A stretch of 64,000 nt of DNA, taken from Methanolobus psychrophilus R15. Lineage in GTDB: Archaea > Halobacteriota > Methanosarcinia > Methanosarcinales > Methanosarcinaceae. Positions 8,343 to 15,879 of this stretch are shown here, piece after piece; position 1 is the first letter of the stretch; every line of letters starts with the position of its first letter. The notes under the pieces were generated by a model. The model had not been told where the DNA came from. It saw only the letters and a list, made by a program, of their open reading frames with translations, and did not search any database. A program made the translations under genes and the position numbers. The stretch is from positions 3,008,770 to 3,072,769 of the forward strand of contig CP003083.1 in the NCBI GenBank assembly GCA_000306725.1. The letters are read 5' to 3'.

Positions 8343-9041
8343 ATGAACAATGAAAATAAAGTTGATGGAAGAATAAAATTTGTGAAATGTTTGAACTCGG
8401 AGTATGTTGGGCCGAATGAGTCTTGCGCTTCGTGCACAGATAATAGACGTTGTTTGACCATAAGACCACGATTGGCTGCAAAGGTTGATGACTATGTGAA
8501 TGGCATTAGAGTCCCGAGTGCTGAAGAGGTTGGGATGCTGAAGCAGGATTATCCAGAGTTGCTTGACTTCAATAAAAAGGCCTCCTGGTCGCAGATGAAA
8601 GCTCCGCATGGGGTAAAGGTCGCTTATTGCGTTTCCCCGGAACCGTTGAAGGAGGGGGAATGCGATGGGTGCAGGTTGAAAGGGTGCTGCTTGCTGGTTA
8701 ACCCGGAATTGGTAAAGTTTGTGGACAAGAGGAAAAAGGACGGTCTGTATAAATTCAGTATGAAAGATATCGATGTTTTGGATAAAAAGTATCCTGAGAC
8801 AGTTTGGATTGAGGATGATGGCTCTTCTATATGGCCCGAAGCGAAGGCACAATATTTGATAGATTATTATCAATCATCAAAAATATTAAAGGAAATTGTT
8901 GATAAAGGTATTTTTGACAGACTGATTGACGGGCGCTACAGGGATTCCGAAATTGAATTTTTGTATCTGGGAATCAATGCAAAATGGGAAAAGATAGAAA
9001 AGGTTTTCCAGGAGATTGTGCCGAGAGAGCCTCCCCTCTAA
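8343..9041 (+). CDS. Hypothetical protein with a duplicated four-cysteine motif
   Basis: This 232-residue protein carries the same Cys pattern twice: C-x11-C-x2-C-x5-C at about residues 16-37 (KCLNSEYVGPNESCASCTD...C) and C-x10-C-x2-C-x4-C at about residues 99-118 (YCVSPEPLKEGECDGC...C). Each is followed by a similar R/N-P-x-L-x-x-x-V segment and each suggests one zinc site or a metal cluster. The C-terminal third is helical and Cys-free. ATG 8343 follows CGGAGAAAA, and a TATA-like TTTATATG lies about 85 bp upstream. I do not recognise the family; the duplication suggests a small DNA- or protein-binding module used twice. Confidence 0.72.
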   Translation: MNNENKVDGRIKFVKCLNSEYVGPNESCASCTDNRRCLTIRPRLAAKVDDYVNGIRVPSAEEVGMLKQDYPELLDFNKKASWSQMKAPHGVKVAYCVSPEPLKEGECDGCRLKGCCLLVNPELVKFVDKRKKDGLYKFSMKDIDVLDKKYPETVWIEDDGSSIWPEAKAQYLIDYYQSSKILKEIVDKGIFDRLIDGRYRDSEIEFLYLGINAKWEKIEKVFQEIVPREPPL

Positions 9042-9070
9042 TTTTTTTGTTCTGGAAACGACAACGTCAT

Positions 9071-9088
9071 ACAGGCAGGACGTGTGGG
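9071..9088 (-). repeat. Dispersed element repeat, copy 5 (reverse, diverged)
   Basis: ACAGGCAGGACGTGTGGG. Confidence 0.4.
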
Positions 9089-9334
9089 TCAGAAATTTTT
9101 TAAAATGAATTGTGCTGTCGAGATATACTCGAATAGCAGTCTATGTAAAGATATGGTTTGACCTTTCAGGTGCCCTTTGAGGGTCGAGGAAGGGTTTTTA
9201 TCGAGAGATTGATGTTGCTGTGTCAGGTACTGGTTGACTGCAGTGCAGGGCATCTGAAAATGAATCGATTCGGGTGCATAGGCTGTTTTTTGTTAATCGA
9301 GGTTGATATCTACTCTGGAAGCGTCTGCACCAAA

Positions 9335-9352
9335 CTGGCAGGCACCTGTGGG
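9335..9352 (-). repeat. Dispersed element repeat, copy 6 (reverse, diverged)
   Basis: CTGGCAGGCACCTGTGGG. Confidence 0.4.
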
Positions 9353-9797
9353 TTTTAATCCTCTTACTTCTTGTGCGATGAGTGCACGCAGCAGCGCAAG
9401 GCTGTGCGTGGGATTCGGGGGCGGCGGGGGATTGCATGTTTTTGAGGGACATATCGCGCGTGCGTACCTTTTTAACTTTGAGATTATTTTCTTACATCCT
9501 ATACTCGTCATCTAGGGTGCTCTTTCCAGATTGTGCACGCACTTCACTCTATTCCTCGGATTGGTTCCCTTTTTGGAGATAAGGAGATCGTTAGTGGGGT
9601 GAAAGAATTTTCATATGGCCCAATTAAAAGTATTTCATTTATACTGAAATACCCTTTTATAGTTAAACACCTTTGGTTTGTAACATTATGAGTTCTAAAA
9701 CTATGTCCTGTTGACAGTTATGTCAATACCATAAGTTTCAAATAATCGGTTCTTAACTATAATTAATAAATTAATTGCAATAACCGTTCCTATAAAG

Positions 9798-9965
9798 ATG
9801 CCTTGCGGAGATTTATCAGGAGTGCCTAAAAACGAATTAAATAGAAGCAAATATTTGGAAGATTCATGGCTTTGTTACTATCACTGCCCAAATGAGAGTT
9901 ATAATTCACAGGAATGTGATAGATTTCCGAAGGAGAAAATATTTGGGATGGTGCTTAGTTTATGA
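9798..9965 (+). CDS. Small Cys/His-containing protein, 55 aa
   Basis: The frame runs from ATG 9798 to TGA 9963-9965 and overlaps the next ATG by 4 bp (ATGA). It contains WLCYYHCPN and SQECDRF, a C-x3-C pair plus further Cys and His, so it may bind a metal. The coupling with the next gene, which also starts with a DDCPHDYD segment, suggests the two products work together or were once one protein. I recognise no family. Confidence 0.5.
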   Translation: MPCGDLSGVPKNELNRSKYLEDSWLCYYHCPNESYNSQECDRFPKEKIFGMVLSL

Positions 9966-10231
9966 TATTCGATGATTGTCCTCATGACTATGATTCTTTG
10001 AAATCTTTGAAGTTCAAAATTAATAATCGCTTTCCACATTTAGACGAGAGCAACGAACGAATGATGAAAGCATACAACGGATTCATGTCCTTTGCGGTTG
10101 CTTCTTGTGCTCGATTTAATGCTTACTGCCAACAACCATCCAAAAAAGAAGAGCGTTTAAGGAAATATCAAGAAGCAGTACCAGATCATGATTTGGGATT
10201 GGGCTTCTTTATTGCTTCCTTACCTATGTGA
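9962..10231 (+). CDS. Hypothetical protein, 89 aa, coupled to the preceding gene
   Basis: ATG 9962 lies inside the previous stop. The product contains several Cys and His residues (DDCPHDYD, ASCARF, YCQQ) and is otherwise helical and charged. There is no family assignment. About 150 bp of AT-rich sequence separates it from the convergent gene on the other strand. Confidence 0.55.
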   Translation: MIFDDCPHDYDSLKSLKFKINNRFPHLDESNERMMKAYNGFMSFAVASCARFNAYCQQPSKKEERLRKYQEAVPDHDLGLGFFIASLPM

Positions 10232-10381
10232 ATAACAGAATCAGCATGAATGTGCTTTATTTCACAGAAATAAAGAGTTAGCGATGTTTAATTAACAATG
10301 CCGTTTTGTTCTCTCCCCGGATCATCACAAGCCTAATCCTATTGTCCTGACATTCTGCACACTCTAGCCTCTTTCCGTTTA

Positions 10382-11320
10382 TCATTTTCTTGACTCCACT
10401 TTAAGCATGTAGAAGAATAACGACATTATCACCGCTATAAACATTATATCGATGGTCACCATGCTTGCCGGAATCCAACCCGTTACAAACATGTGGAATA
10501 AACCTGCGAGTGAAACTAGTATTGCACCTATGTAAGCATTAACTGACCCGAATATAACCGCGAAGAATATCAGGCTTAAAGATGCAAGGAAAGCAGACTG
10601 CCAGGGTGCAGAGAATCCCATGTCAAACGCTGGCCTGGCCCCATCAGTAAAAGTTATCATATGGATGTGTATGCCTGTTTCAGGCAATCCACCGGAGTGC
10701 ACTTTTAACTCTACAATATAGATTATGTTCTCGCTTGCGTTCACTGTCTGCAGTAAGTAGCCTTCGCTGTCTGTTGAGTTAAGGTAATATGCTGTACTTC
10801 TATCACGGTTCTTTATCGTGACCTCTACCAAAGAAGTTAAGCGGCTGGTGTCATTCCATGTCACATTAAGCTCGTTACCATTCACATGCATTTCATACAA
10901 GACCATACCCGCGTCTGCTTGGTTGTCTGCTTGGTTGGTGTTATTGCTCGCATAACCTACAATCCCGCCAACGTCGCCCTGTCCTGTTATCTGTACATTG
11001 ACAACACTAACATTCTTAATGACTGAACCGGACTCGACATGCCCGAAAAGTCCTACATTGTTTGTCAGTGGGCTGTTAATGTAGAGATCAGAAATTACAA
11101 TGTCTTGCCCGTCAAAGCTCCCGGTGAAGGTTGTTATCGGCACAAAGCCCACTCCACTATTCCAGGTGCTTGTTATGCTCGCGTCAATGATGTTATTTAT
11201 CAAGATGTAATGAGCACTAAGCCCACTCTGCACCGCTTGGAGCTGTGTTACATTGCTTATCTGATAATGGTTTGCTGCTGTTCCTGTTCCTCCGGCAAAT
11301 GCACTAGCAACCGACATCAT
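10382..11320 (-). CDS. Secreted/membrane protein with GLUG-type repeat and C-terminal membrane segments
   Basis: After a signal peptide come GLUG-like surface motifs (FDGQDIVISDLYI, NVGLFGHVESGSVIKN, GDVGGIVGYASN), a Thr/Asn-rich domain of about 100 residues and three or four hydrophobic segments from about residue 205 to the end. It is probably exposed on the cell or particle surface and anchored at its C-terminus. From the first ATG (11320) the signal peptide lacks its basic start. Upstream in-frame codons R-K-L-L-I-F-I-V-I-L-T-L complete it and begin at an ATT codon (11357-11359) 8 bp after GGTGG. Either initiation is at ATT or the start codon has mutated. Confidence 0.72.
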   Translation of the reverse strand: MMSVASAFAGGTGTAANHYQISNVTQLQAVQSGLSAHYILINNIIDASITSTWNSGVGFVPITTFTGSFDGQDIVISDLYINSPLTNNVGLFGHVESGSVIKNVSVVNVQITGQGDVGGIVGYASNNTNQADNQADAGMVLYEMHVNGNELNVTWNDTSRLTSLVEVTIKNRDRSTAYYLNSTDSEGYLLQTVNASENIIYIVELKVHSGGLPETGIHIHMITFTDGARPAFDMGFSAPWQSAFLASLSLIFFAVIFGSVNAYIGAILVSLAGLFHMFVTGWIPASMVTIDIMFIAVIMSLFFYMLKVESRK

Positions 11321-11351
11321 TAAAGTTAATATAACTATAAAAATTAATAAT

Positions 11352-11471
11352 TTACGAATTTATAATTCCACCTTCAACTGAATACAACAAGTCGCTGCCA
11401 TCTGGATTATGGTTATATGGCTTGATACCATCAACATCCGAATAATTCCCGGTTAAATTTCCCCGTCTCAT
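11352..11471 (-). CDS. Possible 39-aa product or 3' end of a decayed gene upstream of the GLUG gene
   Basis: The frame reads RRGNLTGNYSDVDGIK ... DLLYSVEGGIINS and stops at TAA 11352-11354, overlapping the proposed ATT start of the GLUG gene. The frame stays open upstream to about 11535 without a start codon. Composition looks coding, but the region between here and 11795 needs several frames to be read through, so it may be the remnant of a broken gene. Confidence 0.3.
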   Translation of the reverse strand: MRRGNLTGNYSDVDGIKPYNHNPDGSDLLYSVEGGIINS

Positions 11472-11624
11472 GATCTGTTCATTCTGTGGTTCAATGAATG
11501 CAATTTCGTTGGGTAAAGTACCCAAACTATTCTATGAGCAGCATCACCCTGAAAAAGTGCGCAAAGCCCTGCATCGATGTCATTGTTCTTTAAATGCCCT
11601 TGGTGCTTCGGCTTGTGCGTTGTA

Positions 11625-11795
11625 CTATGCCGGGGTTATCATCGAAGTGGATAAACTCGCAGCTTTAGACGCAGCTATCTTGGCATCACCGCTTCCTGTG
11701 CTCTTAGTGGGTGTTGGCATTGGTGAGCTTCTGTTGCTTACTGCTTTAACGGCGGTATGATACCGGATTCCACTTGCGGTTGTTGCAGTGCTCAT
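11625..11795 (-). CDS. Possible 56-aa Ser/Thr/Ala-rich protein
   Basis: ATG 11795 overlaps the stop of the preceding microprotein gene (TAATG). The product is low in complexity (PMPTPTKSTGSGDAKIAAS). After its TAG the same frame continues with coding-like AQAEAPRAFKE before another stop, which would fit a broken longer gene. An opposite-strand frame of 96 codons covers the same bases but has no ribosome-binding site. Confidence 0.3.
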   Translation of the reverse strand: MSTATTASGIRYHTAVKAVSNRSSPMPTPTKSTGSGDAKIAASKAASLSTSMITPA

Positions 11796-11932
11796 TACAC
11801 CGCTCTCCTGCTCCCTATCGTTTTGTTTTTATATGCCAGATATGCCAGGACTGCCACTGCTGCAAATGCTACAAAGATAATTATTGCAACACCAGGAGTA
11901 ATCATTGCGCTGCCTATTGTAATTCCGTTTAT
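11795..11932 (-). CDS. Single-span membrane microprotein
   Basis: The conserved core is one hydrophobic helix (PGVAIIIFVAFAAVAVLAYL) followed by a basic tail (YKNKTIGSRR). The first ATG (11905) gives 36 residues and has no ribosome-binding site. An in-frame ATA (11930-11932) overlaps the stop of the upstream ribbon-helix-helix gene as TAATA, exactly where TAATG coupling would be, and AGGTGAG lies 5 bp before it; that start adds N-G-I-T-I-G-S-A. Short hydrophobic proteins of this kind occur as structural proteins in several archaeal viruses, but nothing here proves that role. Confidence 0.5.
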   Translation of the reverse strand: MNGITIGSAMITPGVAIIIFVAFAAVAVLAYLAYKNKTIGSRRAV

Positions 11933-12081
11933 TAACTCACCTTCTTTGAACTATGTTTCCTGAACATCTCGTACAATGCTGATTTTACAACATCTGAATT
12001 AGTGTTGAAGTGGCCGGACTTCTCCAGGACATTAAGGTTTTTATTCATTTCAGGTAGAAGATCGATGCATATCTTTGTCAT
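11932..12081 (-). CDS. Small ribbon-helix-helix DNA-binding protein, 49 aa
   Basis: A strand (TKICIDLLPEMNKNL), a helix, a G-H-F-N-T-N-S turn and the helix DVVKSALYEMFRKH match the ribbon-helix-helix fold typical of archaeal virus and plasmid repressors. It is the first gene of the leftward unit that includes the membrane microprotein and GLUG protein. A set of CTATATA repeats lies immediately upstream and is the likely operator, so autorepression of this unit is the simplest model. Confidence 0.72.
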   Translation of the reverse strand: MTKICIDLLPEMNKNLNVLEKSGHFNTNSDVVKSALYEMFRKHSSKKVS

Positions 12082-12160
12082 CTATATATTACACGCCTCA
12101 ACCTATATAGTATTATATTAGTTAGTAAACTATATAGTCTTTGTGGATAATCTATATATT
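12082..12160. promoter_or_regulatory. CTATATA operator-like repeats between divergent genes
   Basis: CTATATATT, CCTATATAGT, ACTATATAGT and TCTATATATT occur at about 12082, 12102, 12131 and 12149. They lie between the leftward ribbon-helix-helix gene and the rightward microprotein gene at 12224, overlap the TATA elements and suit a small symmetric repressor controlling both directions. Confidence 0.5.
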
Positions 12161-12281
12161 AATAAAAAAACTATTTTGTCAAATCAGATATACATATATC
12201 AGAGTTATATATATGGTGATAGCATGACAGCGTACAACCTACAGAAGCTTAGAATATTGGGTGCAGTTTGCATTCTAACTA

Positions 12282-13377
12282 TAGTGTTCAACGCAACTTA
12301 CTACACGTATTAATGTTTATCTTGTCTTATGGTGGGGAAAGAACAAATTCTGATTGACCGAAAGGTAACTCTCGACGAGATTAACGATTTGATTACACAC
12401 GAGAACAATTCAAGAGTGCTGAAAAGGCTCTATTTTGTTAAATTTAGATATTTAGGGGATTCTGTAGAAGAAGCTGCTACTAAAGTAGGGGTGACTAAGA
12501 AAACAGGATATTGCTGGCAAGAAAGTTGGAATAAAGGCGGCTATGCCGCCTTAATGCCAAATTTTGGCGGAGGTAGGAAATCCAAACTTACTGATGAACA
12601 AAAAAAGGAATTAAGAGCTTTGTTGGAAAATAAGGATTACTGGACTACAAGAGAAGTCTGGAAGTTAATAAAGGAAAAATATGGCGTAGAATATTCAGAG
12701 AAACAAGTAGGAGTTATACTTCACAGTTTTAACATGTATCACTCAAAGCCATATCCCCTTGACTACAGAAGACCTAAAAACGCTGAAGAGATCTTAAAAA
12801 AACTAACCGAAGCAATTCCAAAACATATTGGTCAAGATGAGCAGTATATCATAGGTTTTCTGGATGAATCTTCACCACAAACAAAAGCAAACACGCAAAG
12901 ATTATGGTCATTTAAAAAACCGTTGATAATAAAAAATACGGATTACGTTAAAGCAAATGCATTTGCGTTTTATTCGATCAACGGGAACAGTATCATTGAT
13001 TTTATGAAAAGCTCAAAAACAGAAGATGTGTGTGAATTCCTGGAAAAAATTGTAGAGCAAAACCCAGGGAAAAGAATAATTCTTGTTCTCGATAATGCAA
13101 GATCGCATCATGCAAAGAAAACGATAAGTAAAGCGAGAGATTTAAAAATAACACTTGTGTTCCTACCACCTTATTCACCTGATCTAAATCCAGTAGAATT
13201 TGTCTGGAAAACAATCAAAAGAGAAGTGTCAGTCAAATTTGTCAAATCAAAAGAACATTTGAGGAATATTATCAAAATGGAATTTATGAGGATAGAGAGC
13301 TCATTATCGTTTGCAAAAAAATGGATAGAAACATTTAATGCACAAATAAAAAGTGTGATTTGTTGAGTTAGGGACTA
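12282..13377 (+). mobile_element. IS630-family insertion sequence, complete
   Basis: The inserted segment is 1096 bp, flanked by the TA duplication typical of this family (12280-12281 and 13378-13379). The terminal inverted repeats begin TAGTGTTCAACGCAAC on the left and, reversed, TAGTCCCTAACTCAAC on the right. The transposase frame fills it. The borders are supported independently because removal rejoins an interrupted reading frame. Confidence 0.85.
12329..13366 (+). CDS. IS630-family DDE transposase
   Basis: The 345-residue protein has N-terminal helix-turn-helix domains (EEAATKVGVTKKTGYCW and a second winged segment), then the DDE catalytic core. The first Asp is in GFLDESSPQ, the second in LVLDNARSHHAK, and the Glu is in PPYSPDLNPVEFVWKTIKRE. 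All three catalytic residues are present and the frame is intact, so it may be active. It moves the surrounding 1.1 kb segment into TA dinucleotides. Confidence 0.93.
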   Translation: MVGKEQILIDRKVTLDEINDLITHENNSRVLKRLYFVKFRYLGDSVEEAATKVGVTKKTGYCWQESWNKGGYAALMPNFGGGRKSKLTDEQKKELRALLENKDYWTTREVWKLIKEKYGVEYSEKQVGVILHSFNMYHSKPYPLDYRRPKNAEEILKKLTEAIPKHIGQDEQYIIGFLDESSPQTKANTQRLWSFKKPLIIKNTDYVKANAFAFYSINGNSIIDFMKSSKTEDVCEFLEKIVEQNPGKRIILVLDNARSHHAKKTISKARDLKITLVFLPPYSPDLNPVEFVWKTIKREVSVKFVKSKEHLRNIIKMEFMRIESSLSFAKKWIETFNAQIKSVIC

Positions 13378-13473
13378 TATAATTGTATTCCAAGAGATTC
13401 TAATGCCTATTATTCTGGCAAATTATATCTTAAAATAAAAATTATATTTAAAAGCTAAGTTTCCAGAACCAAT

Positions 13474-13539
13474 CGTGGCGCAGCAGTCAAAAAATGGTTG
13501 GTTGGTATTTTTTGAAATCATTCGACCTGCCGCGCCACG
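13474..13539 (+). ncRNA. Strong two-part stem-loop, possible structured RNA or terminator
   Basis: CGTGGCGCAGCAGTC pairs with GACCTGCCGCGCCACG over about 15 positions. Inside it CAAAAAAT pairs with ATTTTTTG around a GGTTGGTTGG loop. It directly follows the interrupted microprotein gene. TCATATGA then occurs twice at 13543-13560. Confidence 0.45.
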
Positions 13540-13686
13540 CTTCATATGACAGTCATATGATTATTTAAACTTTTCTAAATAGAGTTAGCACTTGCATGAA
13601 TAATTAATGACTTTATGTTCATATCTCCATGCTATATTTATAAAGTAAACAAGATATATGGGACATGGTTTCAAGGGGATGATACT

Positions 13687-14667
13687 ATAAAAACAAAACA
13701 GATAATCATACTTGCACTGATAATAGTCGCTGCTTCAGGTTGTGTATCGACAGAACCTGTTAATGAAGATTATATTGAAAGCGATTTACAACCAGATATT
13801 CCAGACTCCACTATAAATGATCCTTCAAATGGTTCACAACCATCACTGCCTAACATCAACCAGAGCATCCTAACGGTTCATTTCATTGATGTTGGCCAGG
13901 GCGATTCTATCCTTATCCAGATTAACGATAAGAACATGCTCATCGATGCCGGAGATAACAGGGCAGGAAACACTGTAGTATCCTACCTTAAAGATAATGG
14001 TGTTACAGAGTTGGATGTGGTGGTAGCTACACATGCACATGCTGACCATATAGGCGGCATGGTGACTGTTTTGAACAACTTCAAGGTAAATAGGTTCATT
14101 GACAGCGGAAATCCTCACACTACAAAGACCTATGAGAACATGCTGATAGTTATCGATGAAAAAGATATACCTTTCAGTCTTGCAGAAGCAGGTCAAGCCA
14201 TAGACCTTGACACATCCACCACCATCACTGTCCTAAATCCAGGAAAGCTCACAGGTGACCTCAATGATGACTCTGTTATCCTCAAGTTGACCTATGAAGA
14301 TGTCTCATTCCTGTTCACAGGGGATGCGGAAACACACGCTGAAAACAAAATGATTGCTTATGATATTAGCAGTGACATTCTCAAGGTTGCTCATCATGGC
14401 AGCAGGTCATCAACCAGTTCTGACTTCCTGAAAAAGGTCAATCCAGATATCTGCATAATTATGGTTGGTGTAGATAACCGCTATGGCCACCCACATCAAG
14501 AAATTATCGATAGGCTCAATCTCTTTGGATGCGAAGTCTACAGAACTGACCTTGACGGCAATATCATAATCAAGACAGATGGAAGAGAATACAGTATAGA
14601 GACTCAAACCAGCGGATTGGTATTTCCATTGACCACTATGACCTTTGCACTCATGGCAGAAGCATAG
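13687..14667 (+). CDS. ComEC/Rec2-like metallo-beta-lactamase-fold lipoprotein
   Basis: A lipoprotein signal (KTKQIIILALIIVAASGC) anchors a beta-lactamase-fold domain like the C-terminal domain of ComEC. Visible are IDVGQGDSILIQ, THAHADHIGGM, DDSVILKLTYEDVSFLFTGDA and KVAHHGSRSS. It probably acts outside the membrane as a nuclease or phosphoesterase. An in-frame ATG at 13615 lies upstream of the TATA box (TTTATAAA, 13637-13644), so it is unlikely to be used. The signal peptide begins logically at an ATA codon (13687) about 8 bp after GGGG, so the start is either non-canonical or mutated. A DUF3006 gene follows 8 bp downstream. Confidence 0.8.
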   Translation: MKTKQIIILALIIVAASGCVSTEPVNEDYIESDLQPDIPDSTINDPSNGSQPSLPNINQSILTVHFIDVGQGDSILIQINDKNMLIDAGDNRAGNTVVSYLKDNGVTELDVVVATHAHADHIGGMVTVLNNFKVNRFIDSGNPHTTKTYENMLIVIDEKDIPFSLAEAGQAIDLDTSTTITVLNPGKLTGDLNDDSVILKLTYEDVSFLFTGDAETHAENKMIAYDISSDILKVAHHGSRSSTSSDFLKKVNPDICIIMVGVDNRYGHPHQEIIDRLNLFGCEVYRTDLDGNIIIKTDGREYSIETQTSGLVFPLTTMTFALMAEA

Positions 14668-14675
14668 GGGGAATT

Positions 14676-14903
14676 ATGACAAGCTTTAAAGTATCACTTG
14701 ACAGAATTGAAGGCGATATTGCAGTGCTTCTTGTGAGGGATGAGGAGTCGATTAAACTCGACATTCCTTTGTCCCTTCTTCCAGATGGCTCGAGAGAAGG
14801 GGATATTCTGGATATCAGTATCTTAAGGAATGAAAAGGAAACTGAATATGCCAAGAAGCGAGTGTCAGCTTTGATAGAGAAGCTGAAGAATAAACACGCA
14901 TAA
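14676..14903 (+). CDS. DUF3006 family protein
   Basis: This 75-residue protein begins with the family pattern KVSLDRIEGDIAVLL and continues with an acidic domain and a helical tail. DUF3006 genes are commonly found next to ComEC-like beta-lactamase-fold proteins, as here, 8 bp after that gene with GGGGGAATT as ribosome-binding site. The molecular role is unknown. Confidence 0.82.
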   Translation: MTSFKVSLDRIEGDIAVLLVRDEESIKLDIPLSLLPDGSREGDILDISILRNEKETEYAKKRVSALIEKLKNKHA

Positions 14904-15155
14904 TATAACTGCTATCTACAAAGTCAACTTTGCACACAAGGAATCACAGGGTTTTGATATTCATCTAACGTGACATTGTGAATACTGTGTTTACAGGTTT
15001 TACTTTTGCATACACATGGCACAAGAACAGACGGTTGCAGTATCTGACCATTATCCCGTATTTGCGATTTGCTATTCAGAAAGATACCGAATTTTAAACT
15101 TAATATGAATAGTAGAATTGCAACTATCAGATGTTAAAGAAAAAGGCGATAGATA

Positions 15156-15392
15156 TCACCTTATCTCAAACCAAGGTGTAGATTCAAGTGGATTAGTAGG
15201 GTGAAAAGCAGAAGTGTAAATTTTTCGGTTTCTTATTACAAACCAATTGGTAGGTTCAAGGGGATGTGTTGGATGAAAATAAGAGTTGAAGATTTTGTTA
15301 TCTCTTATTTCAAACCAAGGTGTGGGTTCAAGGGGGTTCGTCGGGTGAAAAGTAGAGTTATAAATTTTCATAATAGAAGTTAATGTCATCAC
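15156..15392 (-). repeat. Three tandem 72-bp units forming one open frame (HPTNPLEPTPWFEI repeats)
   Basis: Three diverged copies of a 72-bp unit stay in frame on the minus strand. Each encodes about 24 residues with the core FHPTNPLEPTPWFEIR (variants FHPTHPLEPTNWFVIR and FHPTNPLESTPWFEIR). The frame has an ATG-ATG start at 15392 and a TGA at 15156. Preservation of the peptide while the bases diverge favours a translated product of 78 residues, but no ribosome-binding site is clear. I do not recognise the family. Confidence 0.5.
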
Positions 15393-15465
15393 CCCATATA
15401 ACTTTTCACGTTATAGAGATATGATTAAAAGCAGTTCATTTTATCATGTAATAAAGTCGTACACT

Positions 15466-15813
15466 TCATTTTTTATAACAACATGTTGCTTCAACCTTTA
15501 TGTAAAGATAATTAATCAAACTGAGAACATCCAATGCATCTTCTCGTGACATCTTCCAATAAAGCTCAGGTTCATGACCATGTGGATTTCTTATCGCTTT
15601 CATCAGACCAGTGCAAAGATGCATCAATCCTTCCTGCTCATTGCGTTCAGTTTCACTCTCTTGTTTATTGAGCTTCAGACACCCATTGACTGCAAGAGCT
15701 GCACCCATTAATGCAACACCATGCTTATCCATCTCTGCTTTCGCACCCACATATTTATCAAAGGATTTACAACACTCAAATACCGCATGGAAGTATAGGC
15801 CATCACTGAACAA
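15466..15813 (-). CDS. TIGR02391/Ymh-like (HEPN-type) protein, probably 5'-truncated
   Basis: The sequence has the pattern of this family: FSDGLYFHAVFECCKSFDKYV, GLMKAIRNPHGHEP and DALDVLSLINYLY. The R-N-x-x-G-H region resembles the RNase motif of HEPN proteins, and the family is frequent in restriction and phage-defence loci. The matching frame extends upstream to about 15940 (LFNSRNYHPEIKKHASG) without ATG or GTG; the only start is TTG 15813. Just upstream is debris of a restriction specificity gene, so the true N-terminus may have been lost by deletion. Confidence 0.65.
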   Translation of the reverse strand: MFSDGLYFHAVFECCKSFDKYVGAKAEMDKHGVALMGAALAVNGCLKLNKQESETERNEQEGLMHLCTGLMKAIRNPHGHEPELYWKMSREDALDVLSLINYLYIKVEATCCYKK

Positions 15814-15879
15814 ACCGGATGCATGTTTTTTAATTTCCGGATGGTAATTGCGAGAATTGAATAGTGAAGCATCCTCTGT

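Larger units (their letters stand above)
9042..9797. other. Gene-free stretch with two dispersed repeat copies
   Basis: About 750 bp. It holds repeat copies at 9071 and 9335, a G-rich run (GGGGGCGGCGGGGG) near 9417-9431 and AT-rich sequence near 9600-9780 suited to a promoter for the next two genes. Frames here lack ribosome-binding sites. Confidence 0.5.
12224..13438 (+). pseudogene. Membrane microprotein gene interrupted by the IS630 copy
   Basis: A GGTGAT site precedes ATG 12224, which starts MTAYNLQKLRILGAVCILT and runs into the insertion at 12281. Removing 12282-13377 and one TA restores the frame into IIVFQEILMPIILANYILK, ending at TAA 13436-13438. The result is 38 residues and largely one membrane helix. 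In the present sequence the interrupted frame ends at 12313 inside the insertion. It is divergent from the ribbon-helix-helix gene and shares its operator region. Confidence 0.7.

Noticed and set aside
11470..11760. Plus-strand frame of 96 codons with Cys and hydrophobic stretches
   Set aside because: No ribosome-binding site; the opposite strand carries short coupled frames and coding-like fragments in line with the neighbouring leftward genes.
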